Assembly (NCBI GenBank): GCA_963665545.2
Contig: CAXXKZ010000012.1
Coordinates: 62,001-126,000 of the forward strand
DNA: 64,000 nucleotides
DNA from: G963665545 sp963665545
Lineage (GTDB): Bacteria; Pseudomonadota; Gammaproteobacteria; Xanthomonadales; SZUA-36
Direction of reading: 5' to 3'
This document shows positions 52,685 to 61,705 of the stretch, in pieces (the first letter of the stretch is position 1; every line of letters starts with the position of its first letter). The notes beneath the pieces were generated by a model. The model saw only the letters and a list, made by a program, of their open reading frames with translations. It was not told the origin of the DNA and searched no databases. The translations under genes were made by a program, and so were the position numbers.

Positions 52685-53734
52685 TCAGTGATGCTCGTGC
52701 GCCATACTCAGGTACACGACCGTCAACATCATGAAAATGAATGCCTGCAGCGTGATCACGATCAGATGAAACGCTGCCCAGATAAAGTGCATCAATTGCC
52801 CGCCCAAAAACGCCAGGCCACCCACCAGAAACAATTCTGCGAGCAAAATCCACAAGGTTTTCTTGGTGTCCAGCGCGCCCTTCAAATTGAGCCACAGGGT
52901 GGCAAAAATGGAGCCGGTGGCGACGACCCAAAACCAGGCCGGGATGTGCTCGCCAAAGACAGAACTCAGGCCGCTGGCAACCAACCCGGAACCGGCGGTG
53001 AAGACCAGAGCAATCAGGATAAAGATCAATTCGCCGGCATATAGGTTGCCAAATAAGCGCAGACCCAGAGAAATGGGTTTGGCCAGCAAGGTCACCGTTT
53101 CAAGCAGCAGGTTAAAAGCCATGATGGGCGGCCAGAAAACCTTCGGCATGCCGAGTTCTTTTGGATTCAGGGGGTTAAACACCAGCTCACCCAGGAAGCC
53201 CCCGATGCCCTTAATCTTGATGCTGAAGAAGATGATCAGGAAAAACACCGTAAAGGACATGCCCAGCGTGGCGTTGACGTCAGTGGTTGGCACAACCTTT
53301 TGGTAGGAGATTCCACCCTGGGCCGCCACGAAGGGCAACCAATCCACCGGAATCAGATCCATGAAGTTCATGAAGAAAATCCACACGAACAGGGTCAGCG
53401 CCAGTGGCGCGATGAATTTGCTGGTGCCGTGGAAGGTGTCACGCACGCTGTTGTCGATGAATTCAATGATGAATTCAATCGCTGCCTGGAATCGTGTCGG
53501 TACACCGGAATTGGCCTTTTTGGCCACGCTTCTGAAGATCAGGAAAAATCCGACGCCGAGTATGAGAGACCAAAACATCGTGTCGACATGAAAAGCCCAA
53601 AAGCCCATTGCAGCGGCTTCCTCGGCGCCATGGGCAATACCCCAACTGCCGTCAGAATGCTGGCCAAAAGTCAGATTCTGGAGGTGATGTACGATGTACT
53701 CACCTGACGTTAGATTTTCGCTGTTACCAGCCAT
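52685..53734 (-). CDS. atpB: ATP synthase Fo a subunit
   Basis: 349 residues, longer than the E. coli protein (271) mainly through the N-terminal ~50 residues (ENLTSGEYIVHHLQNL...) and a loop around 135-160. The essential arginine is Arg226 in KPISLGLRLFGNLYAGELIF, and PLALTLFVWIFFMNFMDLIPVDWLP marks an earlier helix. It forms the proton half-channels against the c ring. N-terminal extensions of this kind are common in gammaproteobacteria. Confidence 0.96.
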   Translation of the reverse strand: MAGNSENLTSGEYIVHHLQNLTFGQHSDGSWGIAHGAEEAAAMGFWAFHVDTMFWSLILGVGFFLIFRSVAKKANSGVPTRFQAAIEFIIEFIDNSVRDTFHGTSKFIAPLALTLFVWIFFMNFMDLIPVDWLPFVAAQGGISYQKVVPTTDVNATLGMSFTVFFLIIFFSIKIKGIGGFLGELVFNPLNPKELGMPKVFWPPIMAFNLLLETVTLLAKPISLGLRLFGNLYAGELIFILIALVFTAGSGLVASGLSSVFGEHIPAWFWVVATGSIFATLWLNLKGALDTKKTLWILLAELFLVGGLAFLGGQLMHFIWAAFHLIVITLQAFIFMMLTVVYLSMAHEHH

Positions 53735-53860
53735 TACCTACCCTGCTTTTGCACGCCCACGAACGCAAATGTTCGCCTGCACGCAGAAGATATGTTCTAC
53801 CGTTCAATTATCAAGGCCTAAGAGGCCATTATTCCTCGTTTTTTTGCGATTCCGGGGCGT

Positions 53861-54283
53861 TTATTTCGGTGGCGCACGAAAGGCCATGGCCAACCCCACC
53901 CAACTTGCCGCCAAAACCAAAATCATGCCGACGAAAAAATAACCTGCCGACAGTGGTTTGACCCAGATAAACACCAGGGCGCACAACAGGCCTACCATAA
54001 ACAATTTGGTGAATTCGCCCACCATGATGGCCCGAAAAAAAGCCACACTGCTACCGCCTATTTTTCGCCCCACCAGAATTGTGAACAGCATCCCTGGAAG
54101 ATATACCGCCAGGCTCCCGAAAAACGACGAATACGCCGCCACCGGGCTGACCATCAGTAAGCCTGCTGACAACACCAGCGCGACCAACGACTGAATTCTC
54201 AGACCGGTAAAAAGCCTTTGCACCAGATATTGTGTTTCGGCCCGTATTTCGGCTTGAGACTGAATTTCAGTGCCCTCTGGCAT
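53861..54283 (-). CDS. atpI: ATP synthase assembly protein AtpI
   Basis: 140 residues from the ATG at 54283. Four hydrophobic segments: SLVALVLSAGLLMVSPVAAY, FGSLAVYLPGMLFTILVGRK, FTKLFMVGLLCALVFIW and GYFFVGMILVLAASWVGLAMA. Position as first gene before atpB, size and the GEFTKLFMVGLL motif fit AtpI, which helps assemble the c ring. A 126-bp gap separates it from atpB. Confidence 0.88.
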   Translation of the reverse strand: MPEGTEIQSQAEIRAETQYLVQRLFTGLRIQSLVALVLSAGLLMVSPVAAYSSFFGSLAVYLPGMLFTILVGRKIGGSSVAFFRAIMVGEFTKLFMVGLLCALVFIWVKPLSAGYFFVGMILVLAASWVGLAMAFRAPPK

Positions 54284-54333
54284 TGACCGCGGCCCGACTT
54301 CGAAGTGTATTGAACCCACTTTAAAGTCAAATC

Positions 54334-54359
54334 GCGGTCAAAGACCGCCCATTCTACCA
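54334..54359 (-). promoter_or_regulatory. Candidate atp operon promoter with leader hairpin
   Basis: On the minus strand an extended -10 TGGTAGAAT (54359-54351) lies in the spacer between parB and atpI; just downstream is a GCGGTC/GACCGC hairpin with a 3-nt loop (54348-54334) about 50 nt before the atpI start. No convincing -35 was found. Confidence 0.35.
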
Positions 54360-54415
54360 TTGTTGGTGAAATTGAGGGAGCAATGTACCCACAATAAAGC
54401 CCCCCAAGTCCATCC

Positions 54416-55288
54416 TTATTCCGAATCAAACCCGAGCTTCTCGAGCACACCTTGAAGTTCGTCGGCAGAGGAGTAGGTGATGGTCATCTTGCCCTTGCCG
54501 CTCGCGCTGTGCTGGATGCGGACTCGGGCGCAGAGGGTTTCTTCGAGGCGGTCTTGCAGGCGCAGAATGTCTGGGTCGACTTTCTTGAAGGCAGGTGTTG
54601 ACTCACCTTTCTGGAGCCGCCGGACCAGCGCTTCAGTCTGCCGCACGGACAGGCGTTTGTGCACAACCTCACGGGCGGCACTGACCTGCAGGTCTTCGTC
54701 CAGTGAGAGCAGGGCGCGGCCGTGGCCCATTTCGATGGCCCCGGCGTCGACCATGTCCTTGACTTCCTGCATCAACTCCAGCAAACGCAACAAGTTTGAA
54801 ACGGCGGCGCGTGAGCGCCCGACCGCGTCAGCCGCCTGTTGATGTGTCATGTTGAATTCTTCGATCAATTGCCGCAAAGCGCCCGCTTCTTCCAGGGGAT
54901 TGAGATCTTCACGCTGGATATTTTCGATCAGCGCAATGGCGACCGTCACTTCGTCGGGCACATCCCGGACAATGGCCGGAATCGTGGCGATGGTGGCGAT
55001 TTGGGCAGCGCGCCAGCGGCGCTCGCCGGCAATCAATTCATACAACTCATCGTCCAGGGCCCGCACTACGATGGGCTGTATCACGCCCTGAGCGCGGATT
55101 GAGGCGGCCAGGGCTTCGAGTTTATCCTCGTCAAACACTGAACGAGGTTGATAACGCCCGGGCCGGATCAGGTCGAGCGGTAATTCCCTGAGCCGATCAG
55201 CCGCTCCGCTTTCCACGCGCCTGAGCGTTCTTTGACTGAGCATGGCGCTCAGGTTGCGACCCAGTACCGGCTTTTTCCTGGTTGTCAT
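54416..55288 (-). CDS. parB: Chromosome-partitioning protein ParB
   Basis: 290 residues. Begins with the conserved GRNLSAML (stimulates ParA). The N-terminal CTP-binding region has LIRPGRYQPRSVFDEDKLEALAASI and GERRWRA (88-94), then ENIQREDLNPLEEA. The helix-turn-helix is at about residues 147-170 (MTHQQAADAVGRSRAAVSNLL). It loads onto parS sites near the origin; no exact parS palindrome was noticed in this window. It is two bases downstream of parA. Confidence 0.96.
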   Translation of the reverse strand: MTTRKKPVLGRNLSAMLSQRTLRRVESGAADRLRELPLDLIRPGRYQPRSVFDEDKLEALAASIRAQGVIQPIVVRALDDELYELIAGERRWRAAQIATIATIPAIVRDVPDEVTVAIALIENIQREDLNPLEEAGALRQLIEEFNMTHQQAADAVGRSRAAVSNLLRLLELMQEVKDMVDAGAIEMGHGRALLSLDEDLQVSAAREVVHKRLSVRQTEALVRRLQKGESTPAFKKVDPDILRLQDRLEETLCARVRIQHSASGKGKMTITYSSADELQGVLEKLGFDSE

Positions 55289-55290
55289 TC

Positions 55291-56097
55291 TCAGGCAGAA
55301 CCTCTTTTCTCACTGCGGCGCAGCATTTCTCCGGCCAGCGACAAGTATGCTATCGCACCCTTGGACGTGGGGTCGTAGTGCAACACCGGTAATCCATAAC
55401 TGGGTGCCTCGGCCACCCGCACATTGCGCGGCACCAGGGTACGATAAACACGTTGGCCAAAATTCTCGATCAACTGGTCTGACACCGCGGTCGCAAGGTT
55501 GTTGCGGCCATCGTACATGGTTCGAACCAGTCCTTCGATACGCAGGTAGGGGTTGACGCTTGCGCGAACCTGTTCGATGGTTTCAATCAGTGCCGACAAC
55601 CCCTCCAGCGCATAGTACTCACACTGCATCGGGATCAACACGCTATCGGCTGCCGCCAACGCGTTGAGCGTGAGCATATTGAGCGAAGGCGGACAGTCTA
55701 TGAAGATCCAGTCGTGATTTCTGATCAGCGGGTTAATCGCGCGCTTGAGCGCAAATTCCCGCTCATCTTCCAGATCAGCCTCCTCGCCCCCTCGCCGCAA
55801 CAATTCCACTTCGGCGGCCGTCAGGTCGCTGTTGGCCGGCAGCACTTTGAAGCCCAGGCCTTCCGGCTTGACCAAGGTATCGGTCATCGAGGCCCGCCCC
55901 AGCAGCACGTGGTAGGCGGTGTGTTCCAGGGTTGCCGACTCAATGCCACAACCGGTCGTGGCATTGGCCTGGGGATCCATATCCAGCAGGATGACGCGGG
56001 CCTTCATGCTGGCAAATGCCGAGGCCAGGTTGACGCATGTTGTGGTTTTACCGACACCACCTTTCTGATTGGCTACGGCAATGATTTGGGCAGCCAT
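55291..56097 (-). CDS. parA: Chromosome-partitioning ATPase ParA (Soj)
   Basis: 268 residues from the ATG at 56097, which overlaps the rsmG stop (TGATG). Deviant Walker A KGGVGKTT at 12-19, then LDMDPQANATTGCG, IFIDCPPSLNMLTLNAL and PMQCEYYALEGLSALIETIEQV. It forms ATP-dependent nucleoid-bound dimers that move ParB-parS complexes. Confidence 0.97.
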   Translation of the reverse strand: MAAQIIAVANQKGGVGKTTTCVNLASAFASMKARVILLDMDPQANATTGCGIESATLEHTAYHVLLGRASMTDTLVKPEGLGFKVLPANSDLTAAEVELLRRGGEEADLEDEREFALKRAINPLIRNHDWIFIDCPPSLNMLTLNALAAADSVLIPMQCEYYALEGLSALIETIEQVRASVNPYLRIEGLVRTMYDGRNNLATAVSDQLIENFGQRVYRTLVPRNVRVAEAPSYGLPVLHYDPTSKGAIAYLSLAGEMLRRSEKRGSA

Positions 56098-56822
56098 CAA
56101 GCTGTGCCTTCCTCGTGTAAATTCTGAATCAGCGACATAATGACGAGATGCCGGTCTGCTTTCAATCCCGGCACCTCAAGTTGTTCAATCGTGTCGACAC
56201 TGATCTCCTGCGGCAGGCCCTTCAGCTCTTCATGTGGATAGCGGCCTTTCATGGCCAGGATGCGGGTGTTTGCAGCCACCAGGTGCAGGGCATCGTGTGA
56301 GAAATCGGCCAATGAGGCCAATGCTCGGCTGACGATGACATCAAACGTGCGGTCAGGCCGGTAGCGATCCAGTCGCTGCTGAACGGGTTCAACATTGGAG
56401 ATCGAAAGTTCGCGTACGATATGGCGCAAAAATCTGACTTTCTTGCCGGCCGAATCAAGCAGCGTCAAGGACAGTTCAGGCCTGACCAGGGCGAGCGGAA
56501 TCCCGGGAAGGCCAGCGCCGGATCCCGCGTCCAGCACGCTTAGGTTTTTTGTTGGCGCGTGAGCGGCTGGCTCCAGCCAGGGCAGAATGGACAGCGAATC
56601 CAGCACGTGGCGGCGGATCATTTCGGCGCCGTTAGGAACCGCGGTCAGGTTATATGCCTGATTCCAGCGTTCAAGCTCAGCGAGGTAATGCAGCAATTGT
56701 TCAATCGCGTGGTCATCAACGCTTAAGCCCGCCAGTGACGACAGCCCTTCGCTCAGAAGCAGGCGATCGGACGAATCTCTGGTGGCGCGCGGCGGAGTTG
56801 TGCGGTGGTTCGTGTTGGGCAA
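56097..56822 (-). CDS. rsmG: 16S rRNA (guanine527-N7)-methyltransferase RsmG
   Basis: 241 residues from a TTG start at 56822 with GAGG just upstream; no ATG is available, so the exact start is uncertain and the first ~22 residues may be extra. The SAM-binding motif VLDAGSGAGLPGIPLAL is at about 97-113, preceded by ERWNQAYNLTA and RRHVLDSL and followed by LLDSAGKKVRFLRHI and VSRALASLADF. It methylates G527 of 16S rRNA. mnmG, its usual upstream partner, is absent; a lipoprotein gene lies there instead. Confidence 0.94.
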   Translation of the reverse strand: MPNTNHRTTPPRATRDSSDRLLLSEGLSSLAGLSVDDHAIEQLLHYLAELERWNQAYNLTAVPNGAEMIRRHVLDSLSILPWLEPAAHAPTKNLSVLDAGSGAGLPGIPLALVRPELSLTLLDSAGKKVRFLRHIVRELSISNVEPVQQRLDRYRPDRTFDVIVSRALASLADFSHDALHLVAANTRILAMKGRYPHEELKGLPQEISVDTIEQLEVPGLKADRHLVIMSLIQNLHEEGTA

Positions 56823-56829
56823 TCTGTCC

Positions 56830-57471
56830 TCAGATCAACCCAGTGCCTGTCATCTGGGCAACAATTTTTGCGCCAATCTCGGCGCCGGTATCAAAATACT
56901 CGGTGTTCGAGGACTTGGTAACAATACGCCAGACTGGCTTGCCCACCGCCACATCGAAGTAAGTCGATTCTACGTAATGCGCCATGTTCTTGTCGGCGTA
57001 GCCCGGCCCTTGACGCACGGTATATACGTTGGTGAATGATGGGCTGCCCCAGCCATAGCTGGTGAATCCGCTGCCGACGTGCTGCATCCAGTAATCCGAA
57101 CGCTCGTATTCGTCCACGACCATGGCACCGGAATAAAAAATCACAACGACTCCGTCGACGTTGGACTGTTTTAGCGCTTCTTCTGCTTTGACGGTATCGA
57201 TTTCACCCCGAATACCACCGCTGAGACCCGGCAGCTTGCTACCTGCCACTGCATTAGCGCCTTCCTTCTTCATCATGTCAACGATGTCCATCTCGATCGC
57301 CTGCCGCATCAGTGCCTCGGGCAGCACGGCAATGACAGCAATGCGATTGGGCTTTCTGACGCTCATGCCTTCCGCTTTCCACTGGTCCACCACCTGGGTG
57401 CCAGAGCAGGCAGCAACGAAAATCAACATGGCCATTGCTGCAAGCAGTGTTCTGATTTGTCTACACATCAT
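56830..57471 (-). CDS. DUF4136-like lipoprotein
   Basis: 213 residues from ATG at 57471 or 57468. Lipobox FVAACSG puts the lipidated cysteine at about position 22. The mature part starts TQVVDQWKAEG and contains RKPNRIAVIAVLPEALMRQAIEMDIVDMMKKEGANAVAG and AEEALKQSNVDGVVVIFYSG, which resembles DUF4136-type periplasmic lipoproteins. The glycine/aromatic stretch SGFTSYGWGSPSF is probably a surface loop. Function is unknown. It is eight bases upstream of rsmG, so probably co-transcribed. Confidence 0.78.
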   Translation of the reverse strand: MMCRQIRTLLAAMAMLIFVAACSGTQVVDQWKAEGMSVRKPNRIAVIAVLPEALMRQAIEMDIVDMMKKEGANAVAGSKLPGLSGGIRGEIDTVKAEEALKQSNVDGVVVIFYSGAMVVDEYERSDYWMQHVGSGFTSYGWGSPSFTNVYTVRQGPGYADKNMAHYVESTYFDVAVGKPVWRIVTKSSNTEYFDTGAEIGAKIVAQMTGTGLI

Positions 57472-57590
57472 TTTGGGAATTCCTTAAGTCAACCCGGCCA
57501 CATCAGGGGCCCGGTTCGCGTGAGTCAGCCATCTTAACGCAATCGTATCTGGCTTGCCTTGACAATTTTTGCCGGTGCCGCGCCTGCAGT

Positions 57591-57874
57591 CTGTGAGGCA
57601 CCAGCGTTAGGAAAGGCCCATGAGCGGACTGCTGGCCACTCCTGGCGGATGGCCCTGCGGGCTACCCTCACTTCTCCGCGCTTGGTGGGTCGGCTCCAAC
57701 GGAACATCCTGTTCCGTGTCATCTCGTCGAGCCATCCATGGCTCGACGACCCAGTCGCTTGTGCGTCGCTCGGCATCCTTGAAGTCGCGGCCAGCAGTCC
57801 GCTCATGGGCCTTTCTTAAGGTAGAACAATGCAATAAGAGCCGACCCACGAACAAACGTGGCTGGAATTCACAG
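57591..57874. mobile_element. Nested inverted-repeat element (family C copy 2)
   Basis: The core module pairs 57611-57637 perfectly with 57789-57815 over 27 bp (arms read GAAAGGCCCATGAGCGGACT, then GCTGGCC). The interior (57643-57720) is nearly identical to 44786-44868 and contains a stem CGTCGAGCCAT/ATGGCTCGACG at 57725-57748. The right end reads, on the minus strand, CTGTGAATTCCAGCCACG, like the 621-bp element's terminus, and abuts CTAG at 57875-57878. A degenerate left end (CTGTGAGGCACCAGCGTT) is at 57591. No protein is encoded. It fills most of the 403-bp gap between oppF-like and lipoprotein genes. Confidence 0.75.
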
Positions 57875-58891
57875 CTAGTCAATCGCCATATCCAATTCTT
57901 CGGCACGATGGCAGGCCACCCAGTCGTCGTTCTCCATGCGGCGCAGTGCAGGCACGTCGGCCTTGCAGCGCTTGACGATGTAGGGGCAGCGGCTGTGAAA
58001 AATGCACCCGCACGGCGGATTATAGGGTGATGGCATATCGTCGGTGAGCCAGCTCTCCTGGTGAGCCTCGCGGGCCAGTTTGGGATCGGGAATCGGTACC
58101 GACTTGACCAGCGCGCTGGTGTAAGGATGCAGGGGTTGGCGGTAAATATTATCGCGCCGGGACAATTCCATGGCGCGGCCCATGTACATCACCATGACCC
58201 GGTCACTGATATGGCGCACCACCGACAGGTCATGCGCAATGAAAATCAGCGACAACCCGAGTTTCTTTTGCAGGCCCTTGAGCAGGTTGACGATTTGCGC
58301 CTGGATCGAGACATCCAGGGCGCTGACCGGCTCATCGCAAACCACCAGCTTGGGGTTGAGCACCAGCGCCCGCGCAATCCCGATGCGCTGACACTGCCCA
58401 CCCGAAAACTCATGCGGATATCGATTGATCTGATTCGGCAGCAAACCGACCATCTTCATCATGCCGCGGGTGCGCTCTTCGACCTGCAGCTTGTCCATGT
58501 GAGGGTAAAATGTCCACAACGGCTCTGCAATGATCTCGCCGGCCGTCATTCTCGGGTTGAGCGAGGCCATCGGATCCTGAAAGACGATTTGCAACTCCTT
58601 GCGCTTGTTCCTCAACGCCTCTTCATCCAGCTTTCCGAGCTCTTCACCCAGCCACAGCACGCGTCCCCGCGAGGGCTGAATCAGGCCCAGCACGGCCCTG
58701 GCGAGCGTTGACTTGCCGCTTCCGGACTCGCCCACAATGCCCAGTGTTTCGCCAGCCCGGAGCTCGAAACTGATGCCGTCCACTGCCTTGAGCACGCGCT
58801 CCCTGCGATGCAGCAGGCCACCCGTGTAGTCGTGAAAATGAACGGCAAGGTCTTGAACGCGCAAGACGGGTGGGTTCAGATCCGCACTCAT
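57875..58891 (-). CDS. oppF: Oligopeptide ABC transporter ATPase, OppF-like
   Basis: 338 residues from the ATG at 58891 with GAGGAGG upstream. Walker A GESGSGKS at 54-61, FSGGQCQRIGIARAL signature, VVCDEPVSALDVSIQAQ Walker B. The C-terminal segment CGCIFHSRCPYIVKRCKADVPAL with spaced cysteines is the Fe-S/oligopeptide C-terminal domain typical of OppD/OppF. Its stop TAG is part of the CTAG next to the repeat element. It is the last gene of the opp operon. Confidence 0.93.
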   Translation of the reverse strand: MSADLNPPVLRVQDLAVHFHDYTGGLLHRRERVLKAVDGISFELRAGETLGIVGESGSGKSTLARAVLGLIQPSRGRVLWLGEELGKLDEEALRNKRKELQIVFQDPMASLNPRMTAGEIIAEPLWTFYPHMDKLQVEERTRGMMKMVGLLPNQINRYPHEFSGGQCQRIGIARALVLNPKLVVCDEPVSALDVSIQAQIVNLLKGLQKKLGLSLIFIAHDLSVVRHISDRVMVMYMGRAMELSRRDNIYRQPLHPYTSALVKSVPIPDPKLAREAHQESWLTDDMPSPYNPPCGCIFHSRCPYIVKRCKADVPALRRMENDDWVACHRAEELDMAID

Positions 58892-59862
58892 GGCTTGACC
58901 TCCTCGCCCTCCAGAAAACAGCGGCTCAAGTGACCTCCGCCAAAAGACCGGGAAGGTGGATCTTGAGTGCATTCATCCATCGCACTGGCACATCGTTCGC
59001 GGAATGCACAACCGCTGGGCAAGGCCAGCAGATTCGGCGGATTGCCTGGAATGGCGTGGAGCGCTGTATCGCCCACCCGATCAAGTCGGGGTACCGACTT
59101 CAGCAGACCCTGAGTATAGGGATGCTGGGGGTTGTAGAAAATGTCCTCCGCTGTGCCACGTTCAACCATTTTACCGGCATACATCACTATGATGTGTTCG
59201 CACAAATCTGCCACAACCGCCAGGTCGTGGGTGATCAGCATCATGGACATGTTGGTTTCAGCGCGCAGCTTTGAGATCAGGCGGCCGATCTGCGCCTGGA
59301 TGGTGACGTCCAGTGCCGTTGTGGGTTCATCGGCGATGAGCAATTTGGGTTCACACAGCAAACCCATGGCAATCATGACACGTTGGCGCATGCCACCGGA
59401 ATATTGGTGCGGATACTGGCGAATGCGTTCCTCGGCATCCGGTATCCTGACGGCCCGCAACATTTCAATCGCGTGAGCCCGGGCTTCCTCGAGCCCGAGG
59501 CCCTGATGGTGCATGACGACTTCGGTCATTTGTCGCTCGATTGTCAGGAAAGGATTGAGAGACGTCATCGGGTCTTGAAAAATCATGGCGATCTGGCGAC
59601 CGCGAATGTTACTCATTTCGGCCCTGCCGGCGGTCATCAAGTCGAGGTCTCCAAATAGCGCCTGGCCACTCGCCCGACCGTTTTCAGCGAGCAGGCCGAG
59701 TATGGCCAGAACCATCTGGGTTTTGCCGGAACCCGATTCACCGACGATGGCCAGTGTCTCGCCTTCATTGACGCTGAAACTGACTCCATTGACGGCGTGG
59801 ACATCACCTTCGGGCGTACTGAATGTGACACTGAGGTCATTGACTTCTAGCAGCTTGCTCAC
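58888..59862 (-). CDS. oppD: Oligopeptide ABC transporter ATPase, OppD-like
   Basis: 324 residues. Walker A GESGSGKT at 41-48, YSGGMRQRVMIAMGL, LLIADEPTTALDVTIQAQI; C-terminal LPSGCAFRERCASAMDECT is the cysteine-bearing tail of this group. Works with OppF as ATPase heterodimer. Its stop overlaps the oppF start by four bases. Confidence 0.94.
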   Translation of the reverse strand: MSKLLEVNDLSVTFSTPEGDVHAVNGVSFSVNEGETLAIVGESGSGKTQMVLAILGLLAENGRASGQALFGDLDLMTAGRAEMSNIRGRQIAMIFQDPMTSLNPFLTIERQMTEVVMHHQGLGLEEARAHAIEMLRAVRIPDAEERIRQYPHQYSGGMRQRVMIAMGLLCEPKLLIADEPTTALDVTIQAQIGRLISKLRAETNMSMMLITHDLAVVADLCEHIIVMYAGKMVERGTAEDIFYNPQHPYTQGLLKSVPRLDRVGDTALHAIPGNPPNLLALPSGCAFRERCASAMDECTQDPPSRSFGGGHLSRCFLEGEEVKP

Positions 59863-60776
59863 ATCCGGTCCTTGGGATCCATCGCGTCACGCATGCCGTC
59901 GCCGATGTAGTTAAAACAATAGAGCGTCACCGTCAAGAAAGTGGCGGGAAATATCAATGTCCAGGGCGCAGACTCCATGTCCTGGGCGCCATCATTGACC
60001 AACGCCCCCCAGGAACTCATGGGCTCCTGTACGCCCAGGCCCAGGAAGCTGAGAAAAGACTCCACCAGGATGACCTGTGGGATCGTCAGGGTCACGTATA
60101 CGATCACAACACCCATCAAGTTCGGGATGATATGGCGGCGAATGATGTCCCAGTCGCCAACGCCACAGGCCCGCGCCGCCTCGACATATTCCATGTTCTT
60201 CAGACCCAGCGTCTGGCCGCGCACAATCCGCGCCATGTCCAACCAATTGACCGCGCCAATCGCGATAAAAATCAGCAAAATATTACGTCCGAAGACGACC
60301 ATCAGCAGTATGACGAAGAACATGAAAGGCAAGGCATATATGATGTCCACCACCCGCATCATGATGCGATCGGTCACACCCCCGTAATAGCCGGCGATGG
60401 CCCCGTAACTGACGCCGATCACCAGGCTGACTAATGTTGCCACCAAGCCCACCAACAATGACACACGCCCGCCTTTCAGCGTTCGCACCAGTAGATCGCG
60501 ACCTACGGCATCGGTGCCGAACCAGTGCCCGCTGTCCAGAGACGGCGGCGCTGAAGTGTAATCCCAGTCGGTAAAGTCGCCTTCCCAATTCGACAGCCAT
60601 GGTCCGATGATGACCAACAGAATTAACAACAGCATGATGCAGCCACTGACCACCGCGGCCCGATTTTTCAGCAACCGATGCCAGGCGTCAACCCACAGGG
60701 AGCGGCCGCGCACATCCTCCTCGACAAAAGCTGCCGCAAAAGGATCATCGAGGATTGGCTCAGCCTTATTCGTCAT
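59859..60776 (-). CDS. oppC: Oligopeptide ABC transporter permease, OppC-like
   Basis: 305 residues. A cytoplasmic N-terminal stretch, helix 1 (AAVVSGCIMLLLILLVIIG), then the periplasmic segment with SGHWFGTDAVGRDLLVRTLKGGRVSL, and the EAA coupling loop in EYVEAARACGVGDWDIIRRHIIPNL. Ends with GDGMRDAMDPKDRM, typical of OppC/DppC. Overlaps oppB by 11 bp and oppD by four. Confidence 0.94.
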   Translation of the reverse strand: MTNKAEPILDDPFAAAFVEEDVRGRSLWVDAWHRLLKNRAAVVSGCIMLLLILLVIIGPWLSNWEGDFTDWDYTSAPPSLDSGHWFGTDAVGRDLLVRTLKGGRVSLLVGLVATLVSLVIGVSYGAIAGYYGGVTDRIMMRVVDIIYALPFMFFVILLMVVFGRNILLIFIAIGAVNWLDMARIVRGQTLGLKNMEYVEAARACGVGDWDIIRRHIIPNLMGVVIVYVTLTIPQVILVESFLSFLGLGVQEPMSSWGALVNDGAQDMESAPWTLIFPATFLTVTLYCFNYIGDGMRDAMDPKDRM

Positions 60777-61704
60777 AGCGGATCTTCGGATTCATCCAGG
60801 CGTAGAGAATATCCACAATGAAGTTCAATACAATGATGATGATGCCGTAGAAAATCACGACACCCATGACCAGCGTGTAGTCGCGATTCAGCGCGCCCTG
60901 GACGAAATAGCTGCCCAGGCCTGGAATGGAGTAGATCCGCTCCACCACCACCGAACCCGTTATGAGCCCCGCCATTGCGGGGCCCATGTAGGAAATAACA
61001 GGCAGCATGGCCGGCTTCAACGCGTGCCGGCCGATGACGATGCGTTCTGGCAGTCCCTTGGCCCGTGCTGTGCGCACAAAATTGCTGTGCAGCACCTCGA
61101 TCATGCTGCCGCGGGTCAGGCGGGCAATGTAGGCGATCACCGGAAGTGCCAGGGTAATGACAGGAAGCACCATGTGCGGAATTGTCCAATCCCAGCCACC
61201 GGCTGGAAGCCACCCGGCGTAGACCGCAAGGCACAATATGAGCAAGGGCGCGATGACAAAATTGGGGATGGAAACACCCAGCATTGCAAACCCCATGGCG
61301 GAGTAGTCGACCACTGAATTTTGCTTCAAGGCGGCAAGTATGCCCACCGCGGTACCGACCACAAAGGCCAGCAACATGGCCAGACCACCCAGTGTCAGCG
61401 ATACGGGAAACCCCCTGGCAATGAGTTCATTGACCGTCCAGTCTTTGTACTGAAATGAAGGGCCGAAATCCAGCACAATGATCTGCCCAAGGTAGCGGAA
61501 GTACTGCTGTACCAACGGCTCATCGAGATGGTACTTGGCCTCCAGGTTGGCAATGATTTCCGGCGGCAGCGTTTTCTCGGCGTCAAAGGGACCACCTGGG
61601 GCGACGCGAATCAGAAAGAATGCGATGGTAATCAGCATCAAAAGGGTAGGAACCAACCCAAACAAGCGGGCCGCAATATGCCGTAATAGTCCTTCCTGGC
61701 TCAT
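60766..61704 (-). CDS. oppB: Oligopeptide ABC transporter permease, OppB-like
   Basis: 312 residues. The N-terminal helix (LFGLVPTLLMLITIAFFLIRVAPGGPFDAEK) and the EAA loop VRTARAKGLPERIVIGRHALKPAMLPVI define a DppB/OppB permease. Ends with ILYAWMNPKIRYDE, typical of OppB. It starts one base after the oppA-like stop. Confidence 0.94.
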   Translation of the reverse strand: MSQEGLLRHIAARLFGLVPTLLMLITIAFFLIRVAPGGPFDAEKTLPPEIIANLEAKYHLDEPLVQQYFRYLGQIIVLDFGPSFQYKDWTVNELIARGFPVSLTLGGLAMLLAFVVGTAVGILAALKQNSVVDYSAMGFAMLGVSIPNFVIAPLLILCLAVYAGWLPAGGWDWTIPHMVLPVITLALPVIAYIARLTRGSMIEVLHSNFVRTARAKGLPERIVIGRHALKPAMLPVISYMGPAMAGLITGSVVVERIYSIPGLGSYFVQGALNRDYTLVMGVVIFYGIIIIVLNFIVDILYAWMNPKIRYDE

Positions 61705-61705
61705 G

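Noticed and set aside
54284..54415. parS centromere site near parB
   Set aside because: No TGTTTCACGTGAAACA-like palindrome was found here or elsewhere in the window by eye.
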